A stretch of 64,000 nt of DNA from NCBI RefSeq assembly GCF_002272745.1, contig NZ_NPBD01000011.1:1-64000 (forward strand), in the 5' to 3' direction. Under the pieces are notes generated by a model, which saw nothing but the letters and a program-made list of their open reading frames with translations, had not been told where the DNA came from and made no database searches. This document shows positions 1 to 8,947 of this stretch, in pieces. The number at the start of each line of letters is the position of its first letter. Position 1 is the first letter of the stretch. The translations under genes and the position numbers were made by a program. This DNA is from Terribacillus saccharophilus. Lineage in GTDB: Bacteria > Bacillota > Bacilli > Bacillales > Amphibacillaceae.

Positions 1-4
1 GCTG

Positions 5-1696
5 TTACTTCTCCATTTCTGTCATCAACTCTTCGTACTTGTTCACATCAGCTTCGGATGTACTCCAGCCCTCTGCGTATATACTGGATACCGTGCCGTC
101 AGACACGCCAATAATCGCCTGCACATCTTCTTGTTCGTTCGTAACGAGTGCATAAGTGATAGGAAGTCCTTTATAAGGCTCTATTTCTTTCTTAATTTCG
201 GCAGCTGCAATAGCTTGTATAACAGGTGAATCCATATTATCCAGGATGGTGGCAGTGTAGTCACTGGAAACAAGCTCTGTCAGCTGCTCTTCCGTTGCAT
301 CTTCTTTCAGAAGATCGATAAAATGCTGTACAACACCATCGTTTGCCTCTGTATCAAATGTAAAGTCCTCTGGCTGTGCTTCCTGAATGGATTCCTGCAA
401 ATCGGTATCGGCAGCAACAGGCTCGGGCCCATTATTAAACACTGGCAAAGAACGAACGGCAAAAAGAATGATAACTGCCGCAAACATCGCAAAAAATGGC
501 CAGTGGCTGTATTCTTGCGGCGGTGCGGGACGGAATGGAGCTAACGGTTTGTTAGGATCCGTTTCTTCTGCCTCGGTTTCGTCCATACGTTTCTTGACTG
601 CAGTGACATTCTCTGATTGCCACATCTTTGCCAGCTGCTGCTCCAGTTCTTCCTCAGATAAGGGAGTGACATCGTTTTCAGGTTGTTTAGCAGAAGCGAT
701 ATTTACTTGCATCTCCTGGATAGCATCTCGCTGGTTTTGCTCTGTTTTTTCCTTCATCTGTTCTTCTTCTTTTTGGGTGATGCCGCTCTTATCCAGCATA
801 TATCGCTTTATACGGTGTACCGCATAGAAAGAGACGGCATAGGCACCAATCAGAATAAGCGAAGAAGATCCCAAGAGTAAGTAAAGAACAGTACTTTCGA
901 TCACGAAAAGAAACAGCAGAATCCAGAAGATATTTACTTTTTCCTTGAAAGCTTTCCAAATCCATTTTCCAGGAAGAATCAGTGCAAAGTAATCCAAGTC
1001 ATTCTTCGTCCGGACAACAATATTCTTTGTTGGGTGGATACGTGCGTATGCCTGCCGTACTTCCGTATTATCAGGTGCGAGCCGCATCGCTTCATCAATC
1101 AGCATCTGTGCCTTTTTGTACTTTCTGAAATGATAGGCCAACTCGCCAAACCGAAGCAGATGCTGGACATGCTCAGGATTGATGCTGAGCGCTAGCTCTT
1201 CGTATTTTTCAGCTTCTTTTTTTCTGCCTAAGTGATACAGGAGCATGCCGTAGTTGGCCAAATAGTCCTCTTGCTGCGGATCAAGCCGGATGGCTTCTTC
1301 ATATGCCGCAAGGGATATTTCATGATCTCTATTCAGGTTGGCTTGAGCATACTGGAAATGAAAATAGGAGTTATCAGGATAATGCTTTATTCCTGTATAA
1401 ACCAATTCCCGCCATTTGTCAGGATTAATCCCGCTAAGGAAAAGATAATGTGTATATGTGGAAAGCACATCCTCATTTGTCGGTGCTAAAGCCAGTGCCT
1501 TGTCCCACCAAACTAGTGCTTCTTCCTGTTGATTGATAAAATGATGATAAAGACCAAGTAAAAAATAGCCTCGGGGAGCTTCCGGGTTTTCACGGATAGC
1601 ATCCTCCGCAAGCTCTTCAGCCCGGACATATTCGCCTTGCTTAATATAATGTCCGAGAAGCATTACTTCGTTTGAGCTAGGTTCGTATTTTGACAT
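5..1696 (-). CDS. TPR-repeat protein with membrane segments, partner of the adjacent AAA+ ATPase
   Basis: A 563-residue protein. Residues 1 to about 230 are helical tetratricopeptide-like repeats (for example the stretch around GYFLLGLYHHF and later repeats starting with ANYGMLLYHLG). Two hydrophobic stretches follow at about 255-297 and one at about 398-420, separated by a charged, Gln/Glu-rich region likely to be coiled coil. The C-terminal ~130 residues form a soluble acidic domain I do not recognise. The gene starts 11 bases after the ATPase stop on the same strand, so the two are almost certainly co-transcribed. I infer a membrane-tethered scaffold or adaptor that presents substrates to the ATPase. 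Function is otherwise unknown. The TPR and membrane calls are firm; the role is inference. Confidence 0.8.
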   Translation of the reverse strand: MSKYEPSSNEVMLLGHYIKQGEYVRAEELAEDAIRENPEAPRGYFLLGLYHHFINQQEEALVWWDKALALAPTNEDVLSTYTHYLFLSGINPDKWRELVYTGIKHYPDNSYFHFQYAQANLNRDHEISLAAYEEAIRLDPQQEDYLANYGMLLYHLGRKKEAEKYEELALSINPEHVQHLLRFGELAYHFRKYKKAQMLIDEAMRLAPDNTEVRQAYARIHPTKNIVVRTKNDLDYFALILPGKWIWKAFKEKVNIFWILLFLFVIESTVLYLLLGSSSLILIGAYAVSFYAVHRIKRYMLDKSGITQKEEEQMKEKTEQNQRDAIQEMQVNIASAKQPENDVTPLSEEELEQQLAKMWQSENVTAVKKRMDETEAEETDPNKPLAPFRPAPPQEYSHWPFFAMFAAVIILFAVRSLPVFNNGPEPVAADTDLQESIQEAQPEDFTFDTEANDGVVQHFIDLLKEDATEEQLTELVSSDYTATILDNMDSPVIQAIAAAEIKKEIEPYKGLPITYALVTNEQEDVQAIIGVSDGTVSSIYAEGWSTSEADVNKYEELMTEMEK

Positions 1697-1707
1697 CGTA
1701 TCCTTCC

Positions 1708-2646
1708 TTACTTCACATTGTGCTGGTAAATATAATCCAGCACGTCCTGATATTCCTGATTGGCATCACTGAATTTGGCATAGCTTTTTGCAGTGGAGAA
1801 CCATTCTAGAGTTGTTGCTTTTCGCTTTTCCAGCGCATGCAATAAGTCCTCGTTCGTCATAGGCTGAATGGTACCTGTTTCAAAGGAGCGTGTAATCGCA
1901 GAATCGACAGCATCTTTTACGAGATATTCCAGATCTGCTCCCGAAAAATGCTCGGTATATTTGGCAACCAAGTCAAGCTGAAGCTCCTCTGCCGGCTTGC
2001 CTTTCGTCTTAATTGAAAGGATTGCCTTACGTTCCTCTAAATCTGGCGGAGGGAGGAAGATAAGGGAATCGAACCGTCCAGGACGACGAAGTGCAGGATC
2101 CAAATACCAAGGTGTATTCGTTGCACCGATAATATAGACTCCATCGTTGTTTGACATGGAACCGTCCATTTCCACTAGAAGCTGGTTCACAAGTGTGCGG
2201 CTGTGATGGCTGACTTTCTGGCGGTTTCCACCAAGCGCATCCAGCTCATCGATGAACAGCACACAAGGCGTCTGTCTTCTGGCATCCTCAAACAACTCAT
2301 GCAAATTCTGCTCCGATTCACCCATCCATTTGGACAGGATCGCTTGAATGTCCAAATGGATGAAGCTGGCATTGATCTCTCCCGCAACTGTACGTGCTAA
2401 AAATGTTTTCCCGCATCCTGGCGGTCCATAAAAGAGCAGGCTGCCGCCTGCTTTCTTTCCGAAAGCCTCGAAAATCTCAGGGTTTTGGATTGGCATGATA
2501 AAATCGGTCCGGATTTTCTTCTTCACACTCTCCAAACCGCCAACATCATCAAACGTCTCTAAACGCTGGTCAATTTCAACCATCTTTTTCTTGTCATTAT
2601 CGTACATGATGGTCTTCGTTCTGCCTGGTTTCATCTCTCTATCCAT
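1708..2646 (-). CDS. AAA+ family ATPase (FtsH/Cdc48-like single module)
   Basis: A 312-residue AAA ATPase with one nucleotide-binding module. Visible motifs are Walker A GPPGCGKT, Walker B VLFIDELDAL, a sensor-1 region IGATNTPW, and the arginine-finger signature RRPGRFD. There is no protease domain and no transmembrane segment, so it resembles a remodelling ATPase (spastin/Cdc48 type), not FtsH itself. A short N-terminal segment of about 30 residues precedes the fold. The start ATG has a GGAGGAG ribosome site just upstream. The following gene encodes a TPR membrane protein, which suggests a two-component unfolding or remodelling machine at the membrane. Substrate is unknown. Confidence 0.88.
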   Translation of the reverse strand: MDREMKPGRTKTIMYDNDKKKMVEIDQRLETFDDVGGLESVKKKIRTDFIMPIQNPEIFEAFGKKAGGSLLFYGPPGCGKTFLARTVAGEINASFIHLDIQAILSKWMGESEQNLHELFEDARRQTPCVLFIDELDALGGNRQKVSHHSRTLVNQLLVEMDGSMSNNDGVYIIGATNTPWYLDPALRRPGRFDSLIFLPPPDLEERKAILSIKTKGKPAEELQLDLVAKYTEHFSGADLEYLVKDAVDSAITRSFETGTIQPMTNEDLLHALEKRKATTLEWFSTAKSYAKFSDANQEYQDVLDYIYQHNVK

Positions 2647-2762
2647 AAGGCTCCTCCTCTGTATCTCTAGTCAATAGTTTAATAGATGGTGGTTGTTTTT
2701 TCCATGTGAAACATGAAGAAGGGTGAGAAATGGTGCTACAGTCATATAGAAAATAGACCTAA

Positions 2763-2791
2763 TAAAAAAGAGGAGCCAATACGACTCCTCT
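2763..2791 (-). terminator. Rho-independent terminator reading leftwards
   Basis: Inverted repeat AGAGGAG (2769-2775) and CTCCTCT (2785-2791). Read on the minus strand it is followed by a T-rich run, so it ends a transcript coming from the right. The only candidate upstream on that strand is the broken small gene at 2796-2974. Confidence 0.6.
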
Positions 2792-2795
2792 AGAA

Positions 2796-2974
2796 CTATT
2801 TAGAATGTAGAAATTTGCTTGCTAAAGTCGTGATCAACTTTGCAAATACAAATATCAATAGAGAATAAATAGAACCTCGATTATCATATGGAACCAGCCG
2901 GAGGCAATATGCTGTATTGTTACATTACCGACAGCGATTGAAATGACAAGAGGATGAAGCGACTTTTTACGCAT
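2796..2974 (-). pseudogene. Remnant of a small hydrophobic protein, frameshifted
   Basis: From an ATG at 2974 the minus strand reads MRKKSLHPLVISIAVGN and continues through a hydrophobic helix to a stop after 39 codons. Shifting frame by one base at that point continues into another hydrophobic stretch (LIFVFAKLITTLASKF) that stops at 2796-2798, immediately before a terminator on the same strand. The terminator position supports a former coding unit of about 58 residues. No good ribosome site is visible before the ATG. It may be a sequencing error, a decayed gene or chance. Confidence 0.35.
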
Positions 2975-3043
2975 TTATTTGACTTGCGCATTTTCTATCC
3001 ATATTCTTGTTGTAAATAATCAACCACGCGAGGGAGGGAAAAC

Positions 3044-3763
3044 ATGTTTCTGAAAAGAGTAAAGCTGCTGAGTGAAAATGGAGATAAATCCAGTGATATG
3101 TATCCATTTTCCATTCCAGCTATTCGCCAATTAGAGGAGCTTGATTTAAAGAAACCTATCACTTTCTTCGTCGGTGAGAACGGCAGCGGCAAATCAACAT
3201 TGATGGAAGCCATCGCAGATATATGCGGCTTCAACACAGCTGGCGGAGGACGGAATAACACCTATGATCTGGAAGCATCGGAAGCTGCACTTTCTGATCA
3301 TATTCGGCTATCCTGGCTGCCAAAAGTGACGAATGGATTCTTCCTGCGTGCAGAATCTTTCTATCATTTTGCTTCGCATATTGATGACATCGGCTCCATA
3401 CATGCCTACGGCGGAAAATCACTGCATCATCAATCCCATGGGGAAGCCTTTCTTTCCTTATTTGAAAATCGTTTCGGCGGTCGGGCAATTTATCTGCTGG
3501 ATGAGCCGGAAGCAGCCCTATCACCGCAGCGTCAGCTTACTTTTCTCCGAATCATCCATGATCTGGAGAAAACAGGAGAAGTGCAATTTATCATTGCTAC
3601 TCATTCCCCGATCTTGCTTGGTTATCCGGGAGCCGAGATTCTGCATTTCAGTGAGGAAGGAATCCGGTCTGTGGACTATGAAGAGACAGAGCATTATCAG
3701 ATTACGAGAGGGTTTTTGGAGAATCGGGAAGGGTATTTGAAGCATCTATTTCAAGACGGATAA
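3044..3763 (+). CDS. ABC-type AAA ATPase (COG3910-like)
   Basis: A 239-residue soluble ATPase of the RecF/SMC-like ABC class. Walker A is GENGSGKST (about residues 43-51), an ABC signature-like SHGE lies at about 127-130, Walker B plus D-loop is YLLDEPEAALS, and the H-loop is ATHSP. It has no membrane domain, so it is not a transporter subunit. The ATG follows a GAGGGAGGG ribosome site. It appears monocistronic, with a terminator 10 bases after the stop. Members of this family are annotated only as predicted ATPases. The substrate is unknown. Confidence 0.85.
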   Translation: MFLKRVKLLSENGDKSSDMYPFSIPAIRQLEELDLKKPITFFVGENGSGKSTLMEAIADICGFNTAGGGRNNTYDLEASEAALSDHIRLSWLPKVTNGFFLRAESFYHFASHIDDIGSIHAYGGKSLHHQSHGEAFLSLFENRFGGRAIYLLDEPEAALSPQRQLTFLRIIHDLEKTGEVQFIIATHSPILLGYPGAEILHFSEEGIRSVDYEETEHYQITRGFLENREGYLKHLFQDG

Positions 3764-3773
3764 GGGAATAAGT

Positions 3774-3805
3774 GAACCTGCCTAATTTTAGGTGGGTTCT
3801 TTTTT
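3774..3805 (+). terminator. Rho-independent terminator after the ABC-type ATPase
   Basis: A 12-bp stem with two G-T wobbles (3774-3785 with 3788-3799) followed by six T. Confidence 0.75.
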
Positions 3806-3859
3806 ATATGTCATTCCTGTACAATAAAAAGAAAAATATGGAATTAGGAGGCTTACGCA

Positions 3860-4327
3860 ATGCCAGTCACATTTAAAGAAATGAATACGGAAGAAGTACA
3901 GCGCTATATTGAATGGGAAATTCCCAACTATGCGGAAAGTGTATCTGCTAATCTCGGAATTCCAAAAGAAGCGGCTCTCAAGGATGGGGAGAAACAGCTG
4001 CATAGTTTGTTAACGGAAGAAAACAGGAAGAAAGATCATTTTATTGGTAACGTATTTTGTAAAGAGAAGAAAGAGAATGTCGGTATCATTTGGTACAATA
4101 CTCAGCCAGAAAGAGACAGGATTTTTATTTTCCATATCTACATATATGAAACATTCCGGAAGATGGGCTATGCCAGTGCCGCGCTGACGCTTTTAGAAGA
4201 AGTGGCGAAGCGAGAAGGGATTGGCACAATAGCACTGAATGTATTTGCTAACAATGCGGGTGCGCAGCATTTGTATAGTCGGCTAGGTTACGAGACAGCA
4301 TCAATGGTCAAGACAAAGAAAATTTGA
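3860..4327 (+). CDS. GNAT family N-acetyltransferase
   Basis: 155 residues. The GNAT acetyl-CoA-binding core is seen in the second half: a beta4-like stretch IFIFHIYIYETFRKMGYASAALTLL with the RxxGxA/G phosphopantetheine loop (RKMGYA) and the late strand IALNVFANNAGAQHLYSRLGYE, a common GNAT C-terminal signature. AGGAGG lies 8 bases before the ATG. A second GNAT gene starts 12 bases after the stop, so the two are likely co-transcribed. The substrate cannot be deduced. Confidence 0.85.
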   Translation: MPVTFKEMNTEEVQRYIEWEIPNYAESVSANLGIPKEAALKDGEKQLHSLLTEENRKKDHFIGNVFCKEKKENVGIIWYNTQPERDRIFIFHIYIYETFRKMGYASAALTLLEEVAKREGIGTIALNVFANNAGAQHLYSRLGYETASMVKTKKI

Positions 4328-4339
4328 GGTGAGGATGTT

Positions 4340-4768
4340 ATGGATATACGTTTATGTGTGGAGAACGATTTAAAAGCATGCAGTGGTATTTATGCTAAGG
4401 TTTTCAATGAAGCTCCATGGAATGAAGCTTGGACTACAGAATCCGCATTTTCTTATTTGAACGATTTTTATCATACACCTGGTTTTACAGGAGTTGTTGC
4501 AGTAGAGAACGAGGAAGTGATTGGCTTTCTCTTCGGTGTGAAAAGGAAATGGTGGTCTGGTGATGAATTCTTTATAAACGAGATGTGTGTACGAACTGAC
4601 CAGCAAAGTAAAGGCGTCGGTAAGGCTCTTATGGAGTACCTTATTGAAACTACAGATGCAGAGATGATTTCCTTGCTGACAGACCGCGGATTACCAGCAG
4701 AAACTTTTTATAAGCGAAACGGATTCAAGGAGATTGAGAGAATTATGTTCATGAGCAGGGACGTTTAA
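4340..4768 (+). CDS. GNAT family N-acetyltransferase
   Basis: 142 residues, a second GNAT protein directly after the first. The acetyl-CoA loop is QQSKGVGKALMEYL, followed by a strand MISLLTDRGLPAETFYKRNGF, typical of small-molecule GNATs such as aminoglycoside or amine acetyltransferases. GAGGTGAGG precedes the ATG. The two neighbours differ in sequence and are not a recent duplication. Substrate unknown. Confidence 0.85.
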   Translation: MDIRLCVENDLKACSGIYAKVFNEAPWNEAWTTESAFSYLNDFYHTPGFTGVVAVENEEVIGFLFGVKRKWWSGDEFFINEMCVRTDQQSKGVGKALMEYLIETTDAEMISLLTDRGLPAETFYKRNGFKEIERIMFMSRDV

Positions 4769-4794
4769 AAAATAGTAGAAAAGAGGGTGCATGA

Positions 4795-5382
4795 ATGAAA
4801 AAAACAGTCCTTATTTTTCTTACCGACCAATATGCGGATTGGGAAGCGAGCTATGTAGCAGCAGAACTGCAAGCACCGCATTCAGAGTATCAGGTGAAGA
4901 CTGTCACGCTGAATGGAAAGCCAGTTTCATCTATAGGAGGATTCAAGGTTCTCCCAGATTATAGTTTGGCAGAAACAAAGACTATCGACTTTTACATGCT
5001 TATTCTGCCAGGCGGTAACACGTGGAGACAGTCCGAAACTGTCCCAGTAAAAGAGCTGGTTGCACACTGTGTGGCAAACAATATTCCTGTTGCAGCCATT
5101 TGTGATGCAACTGTTTTCCTTGGGAGGTATGGTTTCTTGGATGGCCAGAAGCATACAAGCAACACCTTGGAATATCTAAAGGAAGGTGCTCCAATTTATG
5201 CTGAGGAAGAAGATTATATTGATGCACATTCAGTCCGAGATGGAAACTTGATTACAGCTAATGGAACTGCACCTTTGGAATTTGCGCAAGATATCTTAAA
5301 ACTGCTGGCTATTCGGGAAGACGAGAAGATTGATACGTGGTATAGGTTTTTTAAAGAAGGTTCTATTGCTTTTTCGAAGTAG
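4795..5382 (+). CDS. DJ-1/PfpI family protein (class I glutamine amidotransferase-like)
   Basis: 195 residues. The fold is shown by the N-terminal strand VLIFLTDQYADWE, the glycine turn ILPGGNTW, and the nucleophile-elbow Cys in AAICDATVFLG (about residue 103). The family includes chaperone/deglycase-like and protease-like proteins; this longer form resembles YdeA/YoaZ-type proteins. It follows the two GNAT genes with 26 bases between and likely shares their transcript. The catalytic Cys is present. The precise activity is not predictable. Confidence 0.85.
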   Translation: MKKTVLIFLTDQYADWEASYVAAELQAPHSEYQVKTVTLNGKPVSSIGGFKVLPDYSLAETKTIDFYMLILPGGNTWRQSETVPVKELVAHCVANNIPVAAICDATVFLGRYGFLDGQKHTSNTLEYLKEGAPIYAEEEDYIDAHSVRDGNLITANGTAPLEFAQDILKLLAIREDEKIDTWYRFFKEGSIAFSK

Positions 5383-5400
5383 ACAGCTTTTCTGTGACAT

Positions 5401-5436
5401 TAGGAAGAGGCATTTACTTAGTATGCCTCTTTCCTA
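5401..5436 (+). terminator. Hairpin terminator after the DJ-1-like gene
   Basis: An imperfect stem of about 13 bp with one bulged base (TAGGAAGAGGCAT with ATGCCTCTTTCCTA). The T tract is weak. Confidence 0.5.
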
Positions 5437-5507
5437 TGGAATATAAGTTAAATATGTTGTCGGGATCCGTGCTGTATGAGCGGACTCATAGATAGGGGTG
5501 ATAGAAT

Positions 5508-7379
5508 TTGCTGTCAAAGAGACAGATTGGAATTCTTGAATTGATGCAACTCGGGGACGAGTATACTGGTGAACAGATTGCAGGTATGCTGGGCGTAACA
5601 GCGAGAACAGTAAGAGCTGATATGCGCGTGTTGTCTAGTACTTTATCAACTTTCGGAGCGGTCATCGATTCGAAAAGGGGCAAGGGTTATAGACTGACCG
5701 TGCATGATCCTGAAGCCTATAATCGCATGAAAATGCAGACGCAAGAGATGGAGGATCAATCAGACCGTGTTGCAAAATTAGCACTTTTGCTGTTACAAAG
5801 AAAGACTTTCTTGAAATTAGAGGAAGCTGCAGAAACACTGTATGTTAGCGAATCTACCGTTAAGAATGATCTGAGAGTGCTAAAAAAAGATTTGGAATCC
5901 AGAGGTCTGGCTGTTATCACAAAGCCGAAATATGGGATACGAATCATTGGATCTGAACGACAGCTGCGAAATGTGTATCGTTCATTCCTTGAAGCAGATG
6001 CTATGATACCTGGACTTAAGGATGAACGGTATCAAGAGCTTCGGGAGTTGGTAGTTTCAGTTCTCAAGGAAGAAGATACATTAGTAACGGATATAGGTGT
6101 GGACAATCTAGTAATTCATATTTGGATTGCTAGTGAACGAATGGATGCAGGTTTAGTTGCAGATATATCCCAATCAGATCAGGAATCTATTACTCGATCG
6201 AAGGAATACCAAGTGGCGCAAAAGCTTGCGAAAAGTGTTGGGATGGTACTGGGAGTAGACCTGCCAAAAGACGAGATTATATACATGACAATGCATTTAC
6301 TAGGAGCTAAGTCGGTTTCTTATGAAGAAAAAGGAGTGAAAGATTTTACAAAAGTTGTAGAGCCCCGTGTCATGGAAATCTCAACAGAGCTGCTACGTAT
6401 CGTGGATAACCATATGCAGCTTGCACTTTCGAAGGATAATGAGCTTCTCTTTGGTATCGCTCTGCATCTTAAACCAGCATTGAACCGCTTCAAATACGGA
6501 CTCACGATTCGGAATCCAATGCTTTCAGAGATTAAGCAAGCATATCCAGAAGCGTTTGATGCCAGCGTATTGATGGGAAAGAAATTGCAGGAGCTGACAG
6601 ATGTGGCGATTAATCAAGATGAACTAGGCTACTTAGCGTTACATGTCGGAGCTGCGATGGAGAGACAAGAAAGTCAGCGTGTGAAGAAACGGGCTTTGGT
6701 CGTATGTGCAACTGGCATAGCTAGTTCGCAACTGCTGTACTATAAACTGCGAGCACGATTTAGCGGCAGGATGGAAGTTGCAGGTACGTGCAGTGCTGCA
6801 GATTTAGAAAGACGGTCACTTGAAGATATTGATCTCATTATCAGCACAGTGCCGTTGACGAGTACACTGTCTACACCAATTGTTAATGTTCATACGTTGC
6901 TTCGGGAGTCTGATGTAGGCCAGATTGAACGTATACTCACGGATAGAAAGCAGACCCTATCAGCCTATATCCGGGCAGATCATATCTTCTTACAGCAAAC
7001 CTATACGAATCGGGATGATGTTTTGCAGTTTCTGGTTGCGGAAATGGAAAAGCGCTTCGTTGTTCCATCGAATCTACTGGCACTTATAAAGGAACGAGAA
7101 GAGATGGCTCCGACATTCCAGGAGAACCTTGTTGCAGTCCCACATCCTATTTATCCAGTCGTGGATGAACCAGTGGTGCTCTGCTGTACGCTGCAGCAGC
7201 CGATTGATTGGGGAGGAAATGAAGTACAAATCATATTCCTTTTCTGTATACCGAAACAATATAATGAAGGTTTACAGCAGCTTTACGAAAGTATGGTCGT
7301 TTTCATCGAAGATAGACAGAAAGTGAAACAGCTTATACACGCACAGGATTTAGCAGCCTGTCTCCCCCTGTTAAGCTGA
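5508..7379 (+). CDS. PRD-domain PTS transcriptional regulator (LicR/MtlR type)
   Basis: A 623-residue activator of the BglG/MtlR class. In order: an HTH_11 domain (about 1-60, EQIAGMLGVTARTVRADM), a second HTH (about 95-135), PRD1 and PRD2 with the phosphorylatable histidines in IHIWIASERM, MTMHLLGA, IALHLKPALNR and LALHVGAAMER, a GatB-like IIB domain with Cys in VVCATGIASSQLL, and a C-terminal IIA-like domain with His in AVPHPIYP. PTS phosphorylation of these sites sets its activity. It carries DNA-binding HTH domains and no RNA-binding CAT domain, so it should act at a promoter, most likely that of the PTS genes that follow. The start is TTG at 5508 behind AGGGGTG. Confidence 0.9.
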   Translation: MLSKRQIGILELMQLGDEYTGEQIAGMLGVTARTVRADMRVLSSTLSTFGAVIDSKRGKGYRLTVHDPEAYNRMKMQTQEMEDQSDRVAKLALLLLQRKTFLKLEEAAETLYVSESTVKNDLRVLKKDLESRGLAVITKPKYGIRIIGSERQLRNVYRSFLEADAMIPGLKDERYQELRELVVSVLKEEDTLVTDIGVDNLVIHIWIASERMDAGLVADISQSDQESITRSKEYQVAQKLAKSVGMVLGVDLPKDEIIYMTMHLLGAKSVSYEEKGVKDFTKVVEPRVMEISTELLRIVDNHMQLALSKDNELLFGIALHLKPALNRFKYGLTIRNPMLSEIKQAYPEAFDASVLMGKKLQELTDVAINQDELGYLALHVGAAMERQESQRVKKRALVVCATGIASSQLLYYKLRARFSGRMEVAGTCSAADLERRSLEDIDLIISTVPLTSTLSTPIVNVHTLLRESDVGQIERILTDRKQTLSAYIRADHIFLQQTYTNRDDVLQFLVAEMEKRFVVPSNLLALIKEREEMAPTFQENLVAVPHPIYPVVDEPVVLCCTLQQPIDWGGNEVQIIFLFCIPKQYNEGLQQLYESMVVFIEDRQKVKQLIHAQDLAACLPLLS

Positions 7380-7382
7380 TAG

Positions 7383-7435
7383 TTTTCCTATGAATGAGGA
7401 AAAACAATGTATGTAAATGTAAGCGCTTTTATAAT
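7383..7435 (+). promoter_or_regulatory. PTS operon control region: inverted repeat, cre-like site, -10
   Basis: TTTTCCT (7383-7389) and AGGAAAA (7397-7403) form an inverted repeat that could be a regulator site or a weak terminator. TGTAAGCGCTTTTA (7418-7431) matches 13 of 14 positions of the CcpA cre consensus and overlaps TATAAT at 7430-7435. There is no good -35, as expected for a promoter that needs the PRD activator. The cre/-10 overlap suggests direct CcpA repression. Confidence 0.55.
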
Positions 7436-7467
7436 AGACTCTGGTATAAGCGAAGGGGGAGAGTTAG

Positions 7468-8805
7468 ATGGGCAAGAAAATGGATAAATTTACAGGTGCC
7501 TTGGAAAGTGTAGCTTATACCATATCCAATCAGAAGCATATAAAGGCGATTAAGCAATCATTCGTCACCTTAATGCCAGTCATTATTGTCGGGGCGTTTG
7601 CAGTCCTGGTCGAGAATATGATTCTGGATCCGGAGACTGGTTTAGCAGCCTTCAGTATGTTTTCATTCTTGGCTGAATTACAAGGAATCATGGGCGCAAT
7701 AAATTATGCGACATTGAACTTCATTACCATTGCAGCAGTGGTACTGATCGGGATAGAGCTTGGGAGAATCAATGGTCACAAATCATTATTCCCAGGCTTG
7801 ATGGCCTTGATTTCGTATATCTCCGTCATACCAACAACGGTATTACTAGAGGTCGACGGTTCTTTGCAGGAAGTAGTCAATGTATTAGCTAGGGAGTTCT
7901 CAGATCCAAAAAGTCTTTTCCTTGGCATGTTCATTGCTCTCATATCTGTAGAGCTGTTCACCTGGTTTTCCAAGATGGATAAACTTACGATCAAGATGCC
8001 TGACAGTGTTCCATCCAATGTAACGACATCGTTTGCTTCTTTATTTCCATCGATTATTACGGTAACGATCATTGCCAGCTTCGGGTTTGCATTCCATCGT
8101 TTGACAGGAATTTATTTACATGAAGCAGTCTATAACGTGATACAGCGTCCCTTGGAGTCTGCTATACAAGGGTTGCCGGGGATCTTACTGCTAATGTTCG
8201 TTGCTCAATTCTTCTGGGTAATCGGTATTCATGGGAACCAGATGATCAAACCGATTCGGGAACCGCTTTTGCTCGGGTCTATAGCAGTCAATATGAATGC
8301 TTACGCTGCTGGTGAGGAAATCCCGAATATAATCACGATGCCTTTCTGGGATGTTTACATGAACATCGGAGGCTCAGGTGTCACAATTGGACTTCTGGCT
8401 GCGATATTCATTGCGGGGAAAAAGCAGGAGATGCGCAGTATTGCAAAGCTATCCGCCGGACCGGGTGTATTCAACATTAATGAGCCTGTCATTTTCGGTG
8501 TACCGGTCATGCTGAATCCTATTCTGGCGATTCCATTCATTATTACTCCGCTAATTACGGGTACAATTGGATATATTGCAACTGTTATCGGATTCGCAGA
8601 TAAAGCTGTCGTCATGGTTCCGTGGACAACGCCGCCGATTATTAATGCATGGTTATCTACAGGCGGCAGCTGGGGAGCGGTCGTTACCCAATTGATTTGT
8701 ATAGCTGCTTCCATTTTGATCTACCTGCCTTTCATTTTCATCGCGAACCGCACACGCAGGCTAGATGAAGGTAACAAAGATGAAAGTAGTACGAAGATAG
8801 TATAG
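7468..8805 (+). CDS. PTS lactose/cellobiose-family EIIC permease
   Basis: 445 residues, about ten hydrophobic segments. Hallmarks of the Lac family IIC are FWVIGIHGNQMIKPI and the substrate-binding loop NINEPVIFGVPVMLNP with its conserved Glu. It forms the membrane channel of a phosphotransferase system and works with the IIB and IIA proteins just downstream. There is no fused IIB or IIA domain. The ATG at 7468 follows GGGGGAGAG. Sugar specificity (cellobiose, other beta-glucosides, N-diacetylchitobiose or lactose-like) cannot be read from sequence. Confidence 0.92.
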   Translation: MGKKMDKFTGALESVAYTISNQKHIKAIKQSFVTLMPVIIVGAFAVLVENMILDPETGLAAFSMFSFLAELQGIMGAINYATLNFITIAAVVLIGIELGRINGHKSLFPGLMALISYISVIPTTVLLEVDGSLQEVVNVLAREFSDPKSLFLGMFIALISVELFTWFSKMDKLTIKMPDSVPSNVTTSFASLFPSIITVTIIASFGFAFHRLTGIYLHEAVYNVIQRPLESAIQGLPGILLLMFVAQFFWVIGIHGNQMIKPIREPLLLGSIAVNMNAYAAGEEIPNIITMPFWDVYMNIGGSGVTIGLLAAIFIAGKKQEMRSIAKLSAGPGVFNINEPVIFGVPVMLNPILAIPFIITPLITGTIGYIATVIGFADKAVVMVPWTTPPIINAWLSTGGSWGAVVTQLICIAASILIYLPFIFIANRTRRLDEGNKDESSTKIV

Positions 8806-8947
8806 TTACTACATCTTGTTCTACTGTCATTCATCAGATTTACGTTTACGGGGAAAAACGGCGGCAGATGTTGAAGTATCAGCAAGTCATCCATTCAAGG
8901 TTACTGAACTGTGCAGATAAGGAATACAAATAATAGGGGGTAACAGT

